64,000 bases of DNA, from positions 930,001-994,000 of the forward strand of contig CBDCWQ010000021.1 in the NCBI GenBank assembly GCA_965223435.1, in the 5' to 3' direction. A program made the position numbers and the translations under genes. The stretch comes from CBDCWQ01 sp965223435. Lineage in GTDB: Bacteria; Myxococcota; Kuafuiibacteriia; Kuafuiibacteriales; Kuafuiibacteriaceae. The notes beneath the pieces were generated by a model. It made no database searches. It worked only from the letters and a program-made list of their open reading frames with translations, and was not told where the DNA came from. Of this stretch, positions 17,535-27,200 are shown one piece after another; within the stretch, counting starts at the first letter, position 1; each line of letters opens with the position of its first letter.

Positions 17535-18232
17535 AAGAAATCTCTTCCTCCATGCTGAAAGCCATGCAGTTGGCCGCAGTCGGCTACGCGGGATGCGTCA
17601 GTCCAGAAGCGGGCGCGAAGCCGCCCGGCTCCAAGGAGCACCGCGCACCCGAATTCAGCCCGGAAGTGAAGAAACAACTTTCCATTCTTCGACACCTCCA
17701 GGGAAACAAGGCTGAACGAGCCGCCGCCGCCGACCAGCTGGGAAAGCTCGGTGACCCATCGGCGGTAGGCCCCTTGATCCTCGTTCGCCGAAACCTCGAC
17801 GACGAACTGAGGGCCCACGTCGCCAAAGCCCTTGAAAAGCTCAAAGCCACAGAAGTCCTCACGAAGACCCTCGGTGACCCCAATCCAGAAATTCGCAAGG
17901 AGTCCGCGGCCTTGCTCGAAGCCTGGGCCGACCCAAAGGCCTCTACTGCGCTACGCAGCGCACTCAAAGACCCCGACGCCACAGTTCGAGAAGCCGTGAC
18001 TGCAGCACTCGGCAACTGCGGCGGCAAAGAAGACGTCCCCCACCTGATCGAACGTCTCGAAAAAGACACCGAGTCCGACGTACGAAGCGCCGCAGCCCAA
18101 GCACTCGGCTCGATGGCAGATCCGCGGGCCGAGCAAGCCCTTCAAAAAGCCAAAGAAACCGAATCTGACGGCTTCGTCAAAACCTTCATCAACATGGCGC
18201 TCCAAGAACACGCCGCACGCCGCTCCAAATAG
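17531..18232 (+). CDS. HEAT-repeat protein, possibly a lipoprotein
   Basis: Begins at a GTG that overlaps the previous stop. An N-terminal hydrophobic stretch ends in AAVGYAGC near residue 22, which may be a lipobox. From about residue 55 to the end it has HEAT/PBS-lyase-like helical repeats: DQLGKLGDPSAVGPLILVRR, LEAWADPKASTALRSALKDP, GKEDVPHLIERLEKDTESDV and ALGSMADPRAEQALQKAKE. These repeats act as protein-binding scaffolds. Tight coupling with the peptidoglycan-binding/caspase-like gene implies the products work together, perhaps scaffold and enzyme; this is inference. Confidence 0.75.
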   Translation: MKEISSSMLKAMQLAAVGYAGCVSPEAGAKPPGSKEHRAPEFSPEVKKQLSILRHLQGNKAERAAAADQLGKLGDPSAVGPLILVRRNLDDELRAHVAKALEKLKATEVLTKTLGDPNPEIRKESAALLEAWADPKASTALRSALKDPDATVREAVTAALGNCGGKEDVPHLIERLEKDTESDVRSAAAQALGSMADPRAEQALQKAKETESDGFVKTFINMALQEHAARRSK

Positions 18233-18247
18233 CACCTGGGCATCGGC

Positions 18248-18333
18248 CGTTGAGGTGTTGCCTGAGGTTGATGGGGCAGCGAGGCGGACTCGCTGCCCCA
18301 TCCATCGGGAGGTTCGTTGAGGTGCTGCCTGAG
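18248..18333. repeat. 19-bp direct repeats flanking the hairpin
   Basis: CGTTGAGGTGTTGCCTGAG at 18248-18266 and CGTTGAGGTGCTGCCTGAG at 18315-18333 differ by one base and lie symmetrically about the hairpin at 18270-18302. CATCGG also precedes both copies. The arrangement resembles a short repeated unit or a small palindromic repeat element with flanking duplication. Confidence 0.6.
18270..18302. terminator. Perfect 14-bp hairpin between convergent genes
   Basis: GATGGGGCAGCGAG and its exact complement flank a 5-base loop. It lies between the stop of the HEAT gene (18232, plus) and the spondin-N gene (18335, minus), where a bidirectional terminator is expected. No T-run follows on either strand, so it may act through structure or processing rather than as a classic intrinsic terminator. 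Confidence 0.6.
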
Positions 18334-18334
18334 T

Positions 18335-19924
18335 TTATTCTGGGGCTTGTCTGGTGATGGTCAGGGTCCCGAAGCGGACCTCAAAATCACCGCCTCGGAG
18401 GCGTGATATGCCCTCTTTGGGCATGGTGTCGCTGTCGGGGGACGTGAAGGTGGCGCCGCTGTCTGAGCCCGCATCGTAAGCAAACAAGTCGATGGTCACT
18501 TCGTCTACCCACGAACCGTCCGGCTTTTGAAGCGAGACACTGTTCACCCCGACAAACCAATCGGGGCTGGGCGCGATCATGGACGTCACGCTGAGCCAAG
18601 GGAACTCGGTTGTGGTGGTAAACACGTCGGATGCGGAGCCGGTGCCCGTTCCGATGCCTGAGCCCCGTACCAAGCTCAGGGCGTCACCCGCATCCATCAG
18701 GACCGCGATCTCGGCCTGCAAAGGACCCGAGGCGCCGGTTTCGGCCATGGTTTCGATTCCGGGGCTGGCGATTTGGCTCGCCATCCATAGATGGACGCCG
18801 GCCCGGTGGGTGGCGCCGGTCAGCGGCGAAAAATGAGCGTTGCTCGGGTAGTCGGTGGGATGAGAGCTCGCCGTCCACATGGCCTGAAAGACGACCCTAA
18901 AGGTGGCGCTTTCTGATATGGGAAGCTCGCACGCGTCGTACCCACGGGGGAGTCCAAAAGCCGGGCCGTTGTTGTCTCCGCAGACGAGTTCACCCTCGCA
19001 TTGGGTGTCGGCGTCGCAATCGCCTTGGCCCAGCGAGCAAGGAAACGCGGCGCTACAGAAATCTGGACTCCCCGGTGGAAGGCTTTCAGGGCGCGAACAC
19101 GCCCCACATTCTCCGCCGCAATCGATGCCGGTCTCGCCTTCATCTTGCTCGTTGTTTGTGCAATGATCGGCTACGCACGCATCGGTCGTCGGACTGAAAC
19201 CAAATCGAGGTCCGTTGTCTGTGCCACACACAAGGCCTTCTTGACACTCTTCGTCGCCGTCGCAATCGCCTTGTCCCGCTTCGCACACGAAGTCCTCTTG
19301 GCTGCAAAAGTCTCGGTGACCCAACGGCAGGGTAGGCTTCGGTGGTTCGCAGGCGTCGTACCCACGCGGCAGCCCGAAAACGGGGCCATTGTTGTCTCCG
19401 CAAACGAGTTCGCCCTCGCACTGTACATCGGCGTCGCAGTCGCCTTCGCCTAAGGCACAAGGAAAGGCTTCACTACAAAAATCAGGACTGCCCGAAACCA
19501 GCGTGGCGGGGCGCGTACAGGACCCGCACACCGGACCACAGTCCGTCCCTTCTTCGGTTTCGTCCATGATGCCGTTGGTGCAATGCCCCGGGACGCATGC
19601 ATCTGTGGTTGGGCTGAACCCAAACCGAGGGCCATTGTCCACAGCGCAATGGAGTCCTTCTACACACTCGTTTGCATCGCAGTCGCCTTCTCCAACGTCG
19701 CACAAAAAGGTGCCTTGGCTGCAGTAATCGGAGTCACCAAGTGAACCCGAGCTCTTTGAAATGAATGAGATCCTCTCGTCGAGTTCTCTTGGTTCGCCCT
19801 CAGCCTCTGTGTTTTGCCCGCAGGCAGCCGCGGCGAGCACGGCCCACGAGAACACAAGCCCCCGCTTGCTCAAATATCCGGTCTTTTTGTTCGAAACCAC
19901 AATCGATCTATTCGGTCTGGGCAT
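18335..19924 (-). CDS. Spondin-N lipoprotein with alternating Cys-rich modules
   Basis: AAAGGAGG lies 4 bases before the ATG at 19924, so the longer frame is rejected. A lipobox ends at Cys 35 (VLAAAAC). Residues about 60-330 hold four Cys-rich modules alternating in type: A (DYCSQGTFLCDVGEGDCD...DNGPRFGFSPTTDAC) and B (DFCSEAFPCALGEGDCDAD...DNNGPVFGLPRGYDAC), in order A-B-A-B, with CTNG/DCG linkers like Cys-rich repeats of myxobacterial surface proteins. The C-terminal ~200 residues match a Spondin_N domain (FRVVFQAMWTASSHPTDYPSNAHFS, then HRAGVHLW), an adhesion-type module. Probably displayed on the cell surface. Confidence 0.82.
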   Translation of the reverse strand: MPRPNRSIVVSNKKTGYLSKRGLVFSWAVLAAAACGQNTEAEGEPRELDERISFISKSSGSLGDSDYCSQGTFLCDVGEGDCDANECVEGLHCAVDNGPRFGFSPTTDACVPGHCTNGIMDETEEGTDCGPVCGSCTRPATLVSGSPDFCSEAFPCALGEGDCDADVQCEGELVCGDNNGPVFGLPRGYDACEPPKPTLPLGHRDFCSQEDFVCEAGQGDCDGDEECQEGLVCGTDNGPRFGFSPTTDACVADHCTNNEQDEGETGIDCGGECGACSRPESLPPGSPDFCSAAFPCSLGQGDCDADTQCEGELVCGDNNGPAFGLPRGYDACELPISESATFRVVFQAMWTASSHPTDYPSNAHFSPLTGATHRAGVHLWMASQIASPGIETMAETGASGPLQAEIAVLMDAGDALSLVRGSGIGTGTGSASDVFTTTTEFPWLSVTSMIAPSPDWFVGVNSVSLQKPDGSWVDEVTIDLFAYDAGSDSGATFTSPDSDTMPKEGISRLRGGDFEVRFGTLTITRQAPE

Positions 19925-20106
19925 AGCCCCTCCTTTTGATGGGTGATGAAAAGAGGTATCCCGGTGATCGCATTCGGTTACCGCAAAAAAACCCTGATAG
20001 GGAGGCGCCTCGTTTTGCGAGTGTGGGCACCATCGCTGGACCAGGAACCATAACGGGTGATTTTGAAGGAGAGGTGAGCGTCGCTGAATCACCGGGACCG
20101 TCGACT

Positions 20107-20658
20107 TCAACGAGACGGGTCTGGGTACTCAGTACGGTATCGTTTTACGGCTTCTTCGATAACCCGCCGGGACATCTCTGGACCACTAAACTCTTCGACG
20201 ACGACTTCCTTGCCTTCGAGTTGCTTGTAGTCCTGGAAGAAGGTCCGCAGTTCTCTCATTCGGTGGGCCGGTAGGTTTACGGTTGCGTGATAATCGGAAT
20301 ACTCGGGATCGTCGAGGTGGACGGCAATGATTTTCTCATCCCCCTGACCTTCGTCTAGCATTTGCAGTAAACCTATAGGCCGAACTCGCAGCAGGCTCAG
20401 TGGTTGAACGGGTTCCTGCATCAAGACGAGAACGTCCAATGGATCATTGTCCTCGCCGAGCGTCTGAGGAATGAATCCATAGTTGGCGGGGTACATCACC
20501 GACGAGTAGAGTATTCGGTCTACGGCGAGGAGCCCGGTATCTTTGTCCAGCTCGTACTTGACCTTGCTTCCCTTCGGAATCTCAATGACAGCGCGAATCG
20601 CGTTTGGTGTTTCGGGGCCAATGGCCACGTCATGCCAAGGATGCATGGACCGGAGCAT
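20107..20658 (-). CDS. ppa: Inorganic pyrophosphatase (family I)
   Basis: Nearly the whole family I sequence is recognisable: HPWHDV, IEIPKGSKVKYELDKDTG, MYPANYGFIPQTLGEDNDPLDVLVL (the Asp-rich D-x-D-P-x-D-V-L metal-binding motif), PIGLLQMLDEGQGDEKIIAV and a C-terminal FQDYKQLEGKEVVV with the conserved Y-K. It hydrolyses pyrophosphate to phosphate in the cytoplasm, driving biosynthesis. Length from the ATG at 20658 (about 183 residues) fits; the open frame up to 20808 is not family-like and is excluded. An ATG at 20646 is also possible. Its neighbours are unrelated surface-protein genes. Confidence 0.93.
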   Translation of the reverse strand: MLRSMHPWHDVAIGPETPNAIRAVIEIPKGSKVKYELDKDTGLLAVDRILYSSVMYPANYGFIPQTLGEDNDPLDVLVLMQEPVQPLSLLRVRPIGLLQMLDEGQGDEKIIAVHLDDPEYSDYHATVNLPAHRMRELRTFFQDYKQLEGKEVVVEEFSGPEMSRRVIEEAVKRYRTEYPDPSR

Positions 20659-21201
20659 GCCCGATGAGAAAGCCGCGGACCACCAGACGGTGGGATGATC
20701 GCTATGTGGTCGTAAATACTGACGTATAACTCTGTGGTCCCGTTCCTGATCGACCTCAGCTCCCGCGCAACGCTCGTGTCCATCCGTGTGCAACGCAAGT
20801 GAGCTCACCCCACCGGCGAAGGCGCGAAGAGCACATTTTTGCCTTCAGGGTTCTTGGCGAGAACGGACTGCCAATGCGTCCGTCAGCGCCAAGACGCCCT
20901 TTACAGGCTCAGTCCGGACCGTGGAAGCCTACATTTCGGTTCGGAGGGCACGAGAAAGCGCCTTGCGGAGCGTAATAAATTTGTGGATGAGGGCAAGTCC
21001 GATTGTGGAACGAACGAGGCGTTATCGGAAGGCGACATCAAATTCAGCTGGGGCCCTTGACAGTATAGGCCAGCCATCATTTGGTCTCTCGCGCCCGCCA
21101 AGACCGGTCAGGTCCTGGGCGTAGGGCTTTGACAAGAGAACTCCCGCGGGGGAGCTCAAACACGTTATTGGCGTCACCTTTTGGTGCGCGCGGTGGGGGA
21201 C
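20659..21201. other. Intergenic region without a clear gene
   Basis: About 540 bases between ppa (minus) and the giant gene (plus). Several short frames exist but none has recognisable protein character. It must carry the divergent promoters; I could not pick a confident -35/-10 pair. Confidence 0.4.
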
Positions 21202-24200
21202 ATGATGGGTGGGCTTGTTCGCTTCGTAATCGTCTTAACCTTGGTGCTGTGGTCCGAGACGCCGGCGTTTTCTACCGCTTCGGCAGCGCCCGAGTCGGTT
21301 TCGCTGGAACCCGGCTGGAATCTTGTGGTGGCGCCCCCAGGCGGCGGCGAATTGTCTTCCAGGCTGCCCGACGACGTTGTCGTATGGGAGGCCGGTTTGG
21401 CCGAACGCCGAGAGGCGGCGACCTCGGTTGTCGGTGGTGAGGCGTATTGGGTCCACACCCACGGTGGACAAACGATAGGCGCGGCACGGCCCACCCCGGC
21501 GGCACCGTTGGTGATGGAGCCGGGGTGGCAGTTTTTTCAGGCCGCTTCGGGACGCATTCCAGGGGGTACTCGCGTGGACCGGGTGCTTGCCTGGGACCCG
21601 GTCAAGCAAGATTACGCGTCGGTCTCCCCGGGCCATTCGCTTCAGGCGGGCCTACGCTATTGGGCTCATGTTCGGGTCATCGAGCCTTATGCGCCGTCCG
21701 CGCTTTCGGCGGTGCCCCACGGGCAAAGTGTTGCTTTGTATTGGCGTGCGCCGTCCATTTTCGCCGACGGTCGTGCGATTCCGCCGGGCGTGGACTTGAC
21801 CTATCACGTGTATCGCGACGGGCTCGTCACGCACGCGTTTGTGGATTCACAGGCGTTCGAAGATGTTGTCCCCGCTCGGGGGCGAACCTACAGCTATGCG
21901 GTGGCTGCGGTTGTCCGGGATCCGGACGGGAACGTTTTTGAGTCCATAGCCTCGGAACCGGTTCCGGTTGAAGTGCGGCCACTCCAGCCTGCCCGAGACG
22001 CCGGTGCTTTTGAAGCCGCTGGGGTGCTGGCTGAACCGAGCGGTTCGGCCGCCCTTCCGGGTGCGGCCTTGTCTTCAAGTGGGGGTGAGATTTTTGCCCA
22101 TGTTGTTCACGTGGTCCGCGGCCAAAAGGCCGGAGATGTGCTTTTGTATGCGCGAAGCGCGAAGGCGGGCAAGCCGGGAAGTTTTTCTGACAGCCGTGTT
22201 TTGGAGCGCCGTCCCGGTGGTTGGACGGTGGCGGAGCTCGTCGTGGCCGCAAGGGGGCTGCGTGTGGGGGTTTCTTGGGTTGAAGCGCCTCGGGCGGTCG
22301 ACACGGACGAGACCGGAAGCCGCCTTTGGGTGGTCGAAAGCAGCGACGGTGGGTTGTCCTTCTCGCCGCCCCGGCAGGTTGGCGATGGCGCCTCGTTCAA
22401 GCGTGGTTTGGACATGGACTACGATCGCTTATCGAACCAGCACCTGGTATGGGGCGCGGGTGGAAAGGTGCACTACCTGAAGAATCTCGAAGGCCCGATC
22501 TCTAACGTATTTGACCTCAAAAGGCGCGAAAATGCGACCGAGGAAGTGAGGTACCTGGTGAAGATTGACCCTGAAGACGATTCCTGTACGGGTTCGGATT
22601 GTTGGCGAGAAGAGCGCGCTCCCCTCAGCGATGAGGCGAACGCGCAGGTCGAATGGACAGAAGAGCGCTACATGATCCAACCGTCGCTGGCCATCGACGA
22701 TGACCAAGTCACCATCGCAGGGCGTCAAATACGCATGTGGGACAATCGGCCGGTCGTGAACCCCGCGTGGCGTGCGATGCTTGCGGAGCCGATCTACAGC
22801 GAAGATGTCGTTCAACGAAGTGTGCCGGTACGCTTTGTGGCGGGTTGGCGGACAACCTGGAAAAAGGCCTACGAGCCAGGCGATGAGGCGTTGCTTGATG
22901 GGCTCGGTTTTCAGCACCAATATCTTTACGAAGGAACCTGGCACGAGCAAGACCAGATTCGGATCGCCCAAAGGCCCCTGACGGAGGACGCGTGGCAGGG
23001 GACGCCACGTCAGGGATGGAAGCAGGGCACCTGGCAGGATGGGGCGTTTTTAGCGTGGCGGGTGTCGTCGGTGGCCACGGTCGGCGAGGGTGGAGGCGAC
23101 GGAATGCCGTCCTACCCCCGAATGGTGTCCGCGCCCTACGGTTTGGTTCTCGTTTATGAAGATGGAACATCAGACGACCCCAATCGCGAGGGCTTCAACA
23201 AGATTCAGCTCCAGGCTTCGGGTGACGGAGGCGACAGCTGGTCCGAGCCGCGGACTGTGGGTTTGGGCTACGTTCCCCAGGTGGCGGCGACCGATGCCGG
23301 TAGCCTGATGGTTCTCGCTTACTCGCCAGACAATGTCCAATCTGGGGCTATCGAAGTGAGGCGGAGTACCGATGGCGGTTCCTCCTTCATCGGGGAACGG
23401 ATCCGGTCGGGGCGGCTTCGACCGGTACACTGGAAGACCCACGGTAGGGGCGCCGATGCGCTCAGGGGTCGGGTTGCGCTGGCTGCCCACGAAAATCTGT
23501 TTTTCGCGGTGTGGATTGAGGCGAAGAACAGCATCGAAGGAGATCGCATTGTCACGTCGCGTGCATCCTATCTGACGGACGTTGCGCAATACGACGTTGC
23601 ATTGCCGCAACTTCTCACGGGAAATCAAGCGGCGCGCGTCACGGTGACCGCTCAGAATACGTACCACATGAGGGTGCATGCTTCGGGCAGCGTCCGGTTG
23701 ACGGGACCGGGGACCGGGCATGTCCTCGGCGGGCAGGGCGGCCCTCTTGTGGGGGCTTCTTCGGTCGTCGGTTCTGCGACCGGCGTGTCAGGTGGAACTT
23801 CTGGCGCCGGTTCTGCGACCGATGTTTCGACGGGAGGTTTTGGGGCGGGTTCCGCCACTGGTGTGTCAGGCGGAGGTTCCGGGGCTGGTTCGGCGACGGG
23901 GCATTCGCCCGGGGCTTCTGGGTCGTGGGGTCCCGCCTCCGCAGGTTCGGGCCAGCTGCCAGCGATTGGACAGAGCTTGTTGGGCTCGAGTGGAGGCCTT
24001 GCGCTTACGCTTTCTGGCGGCCAGGCCGAAGCTTGGATTTCGCCGGTGGGCTTGAGCGTAGTCACCGATCGCGGTGTGGTTCACCTGGCTGAGGTCGAAG
24101 CCTCGTCAAACGGGCCGCACCCAGCGACGCTTCAGGGCGAAGCATCGGTATCCTATATTGGCAGCGACATTCCGCACTTTGAGGCCAGTGCGCTCGGCAA

Positions 24201-27200
24201 CTATCGAAAGGCCCAGTGGATGAGTGACCGCTTGTTCAACTATGTCCGCCACGATTTGACGGAACCCACATCGGTTGCGTATCAGATCGAATACGCACCC
24301 TCCGAGGACGATCCCCTGGTTCGAATTGGGGCTTCCAACTGGCTTTCGGAGTCGTTTGGGGAAGGCCGAGACCACGACAGCAGGTACCTTGCGGGCTTTG
24401 AGCGGGTATGGGCTTACACGCAAGGCATTGCACTGGCTACGCTTTCTCGTGACGAGGGGTCGAGTTCGGCCGAAGCGTTGGCACGCTATCTTTGCGGCCG
24501 CGCCGAATGGGGTCGAGTTGACGGAAACTTGGTGTCCAAGGGCTGGCCTTTTTCTTGGAATACCAAGGGCGACGATTGGAAAGATTCCCGCCTGGTGACG
24601 GGCGCAACCGCATGGGTCATCCATGGTCTCGGGGTCTTTTTGACATCCTCTGCTTTTCGAAATTTAGAAGGCAAGCTTGAGCGCGAGGAAATTGAAGGCT
24701 GTTATCGCGCCGCCCTTGAGGGCCTTGAGGTTCATCGTCGCTCCGGCATCACCGAAGACGGGCGCCCAGTGAGTCTGATGACGGCGGGGTACACGACCCA
24801 AGGTCTCGACCAAGCAGCTACACCGTGGAATATCAAGGGTGAGGACGGCCAGCGCTTGGCTCTCGCGCGTGAGGTTTGGGACTACTACGATGTGCTTGAC
24901 GCCATCGGGTACGACACCTTCGATGAAGAACGGCCGCCGATCATCGGTCGTCAGTTCGAATCGGGTGGTCCGAAGCCGGGCGAGGGTCCACTTGGACCCG
25001 GTGCACCCAAGACGCTGACTGAGGCCGAATTTGTCGTTCTGAAGGAGGAAGTTCGCGCCAAGAACGTGGTGACCGAACACAACCTCGACGTTCTCAGCGT
25101 GTTGAACCACGCGATCAATCACGCCGAAGAGCTTGAGCTCGATGAGGCGCACCTGACCGCGTGGCGTGATGAGCTCCGCGAGGGGATTTTTCGCGTGCTT
25201 TGGGATGAAGAAGACCGATTGTGGCGTAAGGACCTCGAGGGGGCGCGGGCGAGCGCGCCGTTCGGATCTTTGAAGCGGTCGCAGATTGAAGCCGCGCTCG
25301 ACGAGAACGATTGGGGACGGGTGTCTACGGGTGGGATGATCATTGATCCCTCGGATGTAGAGGCCGTTCAAACCGGCCAAATGCTTTCTCGAGACGGGTT
25401 TTTGGGTGCGATTGATTCGGTCTCGGGCGTGCAAACGGTCGAGATCCAATCCGGATCACGGACCATTCATTTTGTTCGCTCAGAACACGTCGCCATCGAC
25501 AACTGCAGTTGGTTGTCTTTGTCGGTGGACTACGACGACTTGACCCACGCTGAGGACGTCGATCGCCTAGGGCGGTGCCTCGAGTTTACGACGTTGGCAT
25601 TCGCCAAAGAAATAGAGGTCGGAAACAAACGGTACTACGGAACGCACTACTTTTTCGATGAGTTTGAGGATCGGTACATTTCTGCCAGCGCTCGCCAAGA
25701 GCGATCGTTTCATCTGGAAGCGACCACCGGGCTCATCCTCGGTCTTTTCAAGTTCGCGGAGCATCACCCTGAGCACCCCAAGTCGTCATTTTTTAAGAAG
25801 GAAGCGCATGCGCTGTGGGCTGGCGTTCAGGCTTTTGTGATCGATCACGGCTTTCCGTATTCGAGCCAGCGCATTCAAGATTTGTCGACCCTCCTGACTT
25901 CGAGCACGGCCCTCATTTGGTTTATCGATGTCTACGAATACCTCGAGGGACAAGCCAAAGACCTCCAGTTTCCGGTGCGTTCTTATGCGGAGGGTGTGAG
26001 CGACTGGGCAAACGCTCGGCACGTCGTCGAGAGTTATGCGCGACTCCAGACGCTGACCTCCACCCACACCGGTCTCATTCGTTCCAGCGGTCCTGATGGC
26101 GTCCCTTTTACCCGTGTCGATGAGCAAGCGCTGGCGGTGATGATCGCCACCCATCGTCAAGACTGGCCCACCGCGGATGGGTGGTTGAAGGGGCTCTTGC
26201 GAGTCCGGGCGCGGACCGGCGGGACCGATGCGGAGGGCGTTGCGTTTGACTACCCTGAGTTTTTGTCGGTCGTCGACACGGAAACAGGCCGTCCACTGCC
26301 CATTGGGAGCTATCACCACACGGGGGTGCAGATGATGGCGTACTATGCGCTGGGACGGTATCTCGAGGCGTTGGACAAACGCGCTGAGCTCAAGGACCCA
26401 GAGCTGGAAGCCTCTGCTCGGGAGGCCCTTGAGGACGGCCTCGCCGCGATGCTGGCGCTCTACTGGGAGCCGTTTGAAGAGGATCGTGCTCACTACCATA
26501 TGTTTCTGGTCGGCGCCCCGATCTTTGAGCAACCCTGGTTTCTTACAGGTGACAACGTTCTTGCCTATTTCGCTTACCAGCAGGCTGAAAAAGTAGGCAT
26601 CCTTTCCATCCCGCGGGGAGAGACGCCGAAATGGCTGGAACGATTGCAAGAAAATGTGAATGAGTACTGCCGGCGGGGGGCTGTCTCCATGCTCTCGGAC
26701 CGAGCGATCGGAAACCCGGTGGCTTCAGATGCGGGGACAGTGTGGCCTTCTTTGGGCCCCTGTTTCGCCTACTTCGCCCATACCCGCCATTTCCGTGAAG
26801 CCATGAGCAATATGCAATATGTGCTGCCTCGTGAGAAGCGCCACGATTTTCTGGTAGAGCGTCCACTCGGTCGCACCCCTCCGAAAGAGACGTTTCCTCT
26901 TTTGGAGACAGAGAACCTTCTGCTGACAGATGAGACCGAGGCGTGGCTGCATTTTACCGAGCTCGAGCATGTGACGACGCCCTTCTTGTGGTGGACCTTG
27001 ATCCAAGAGGGTCTCGGCCGCCGCGCGCTGGCGGCCATAGATCCCCGCCAAGAAGAACTCGCGCTCGATGAGTTTTCGTGGCTTCGCTCGCTCTGGGGAG
27101 ACAGCGCTTTTTACCATCTTGCGGGCTTGTTGCTGTACGACCCCCAAGGCGCGTTTGGGGTTGAGGCCGGGCCGCTTTTCTTGGTTCCAGATTGGCCTGA

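Noticed and set aside
20659..21201. Possible tRNA or small RNA gene before the giant gene
   Set aside because: No cloverleaf-like arms with a CCA or T-loop motif (GTTCGA) in the right spacing were found.
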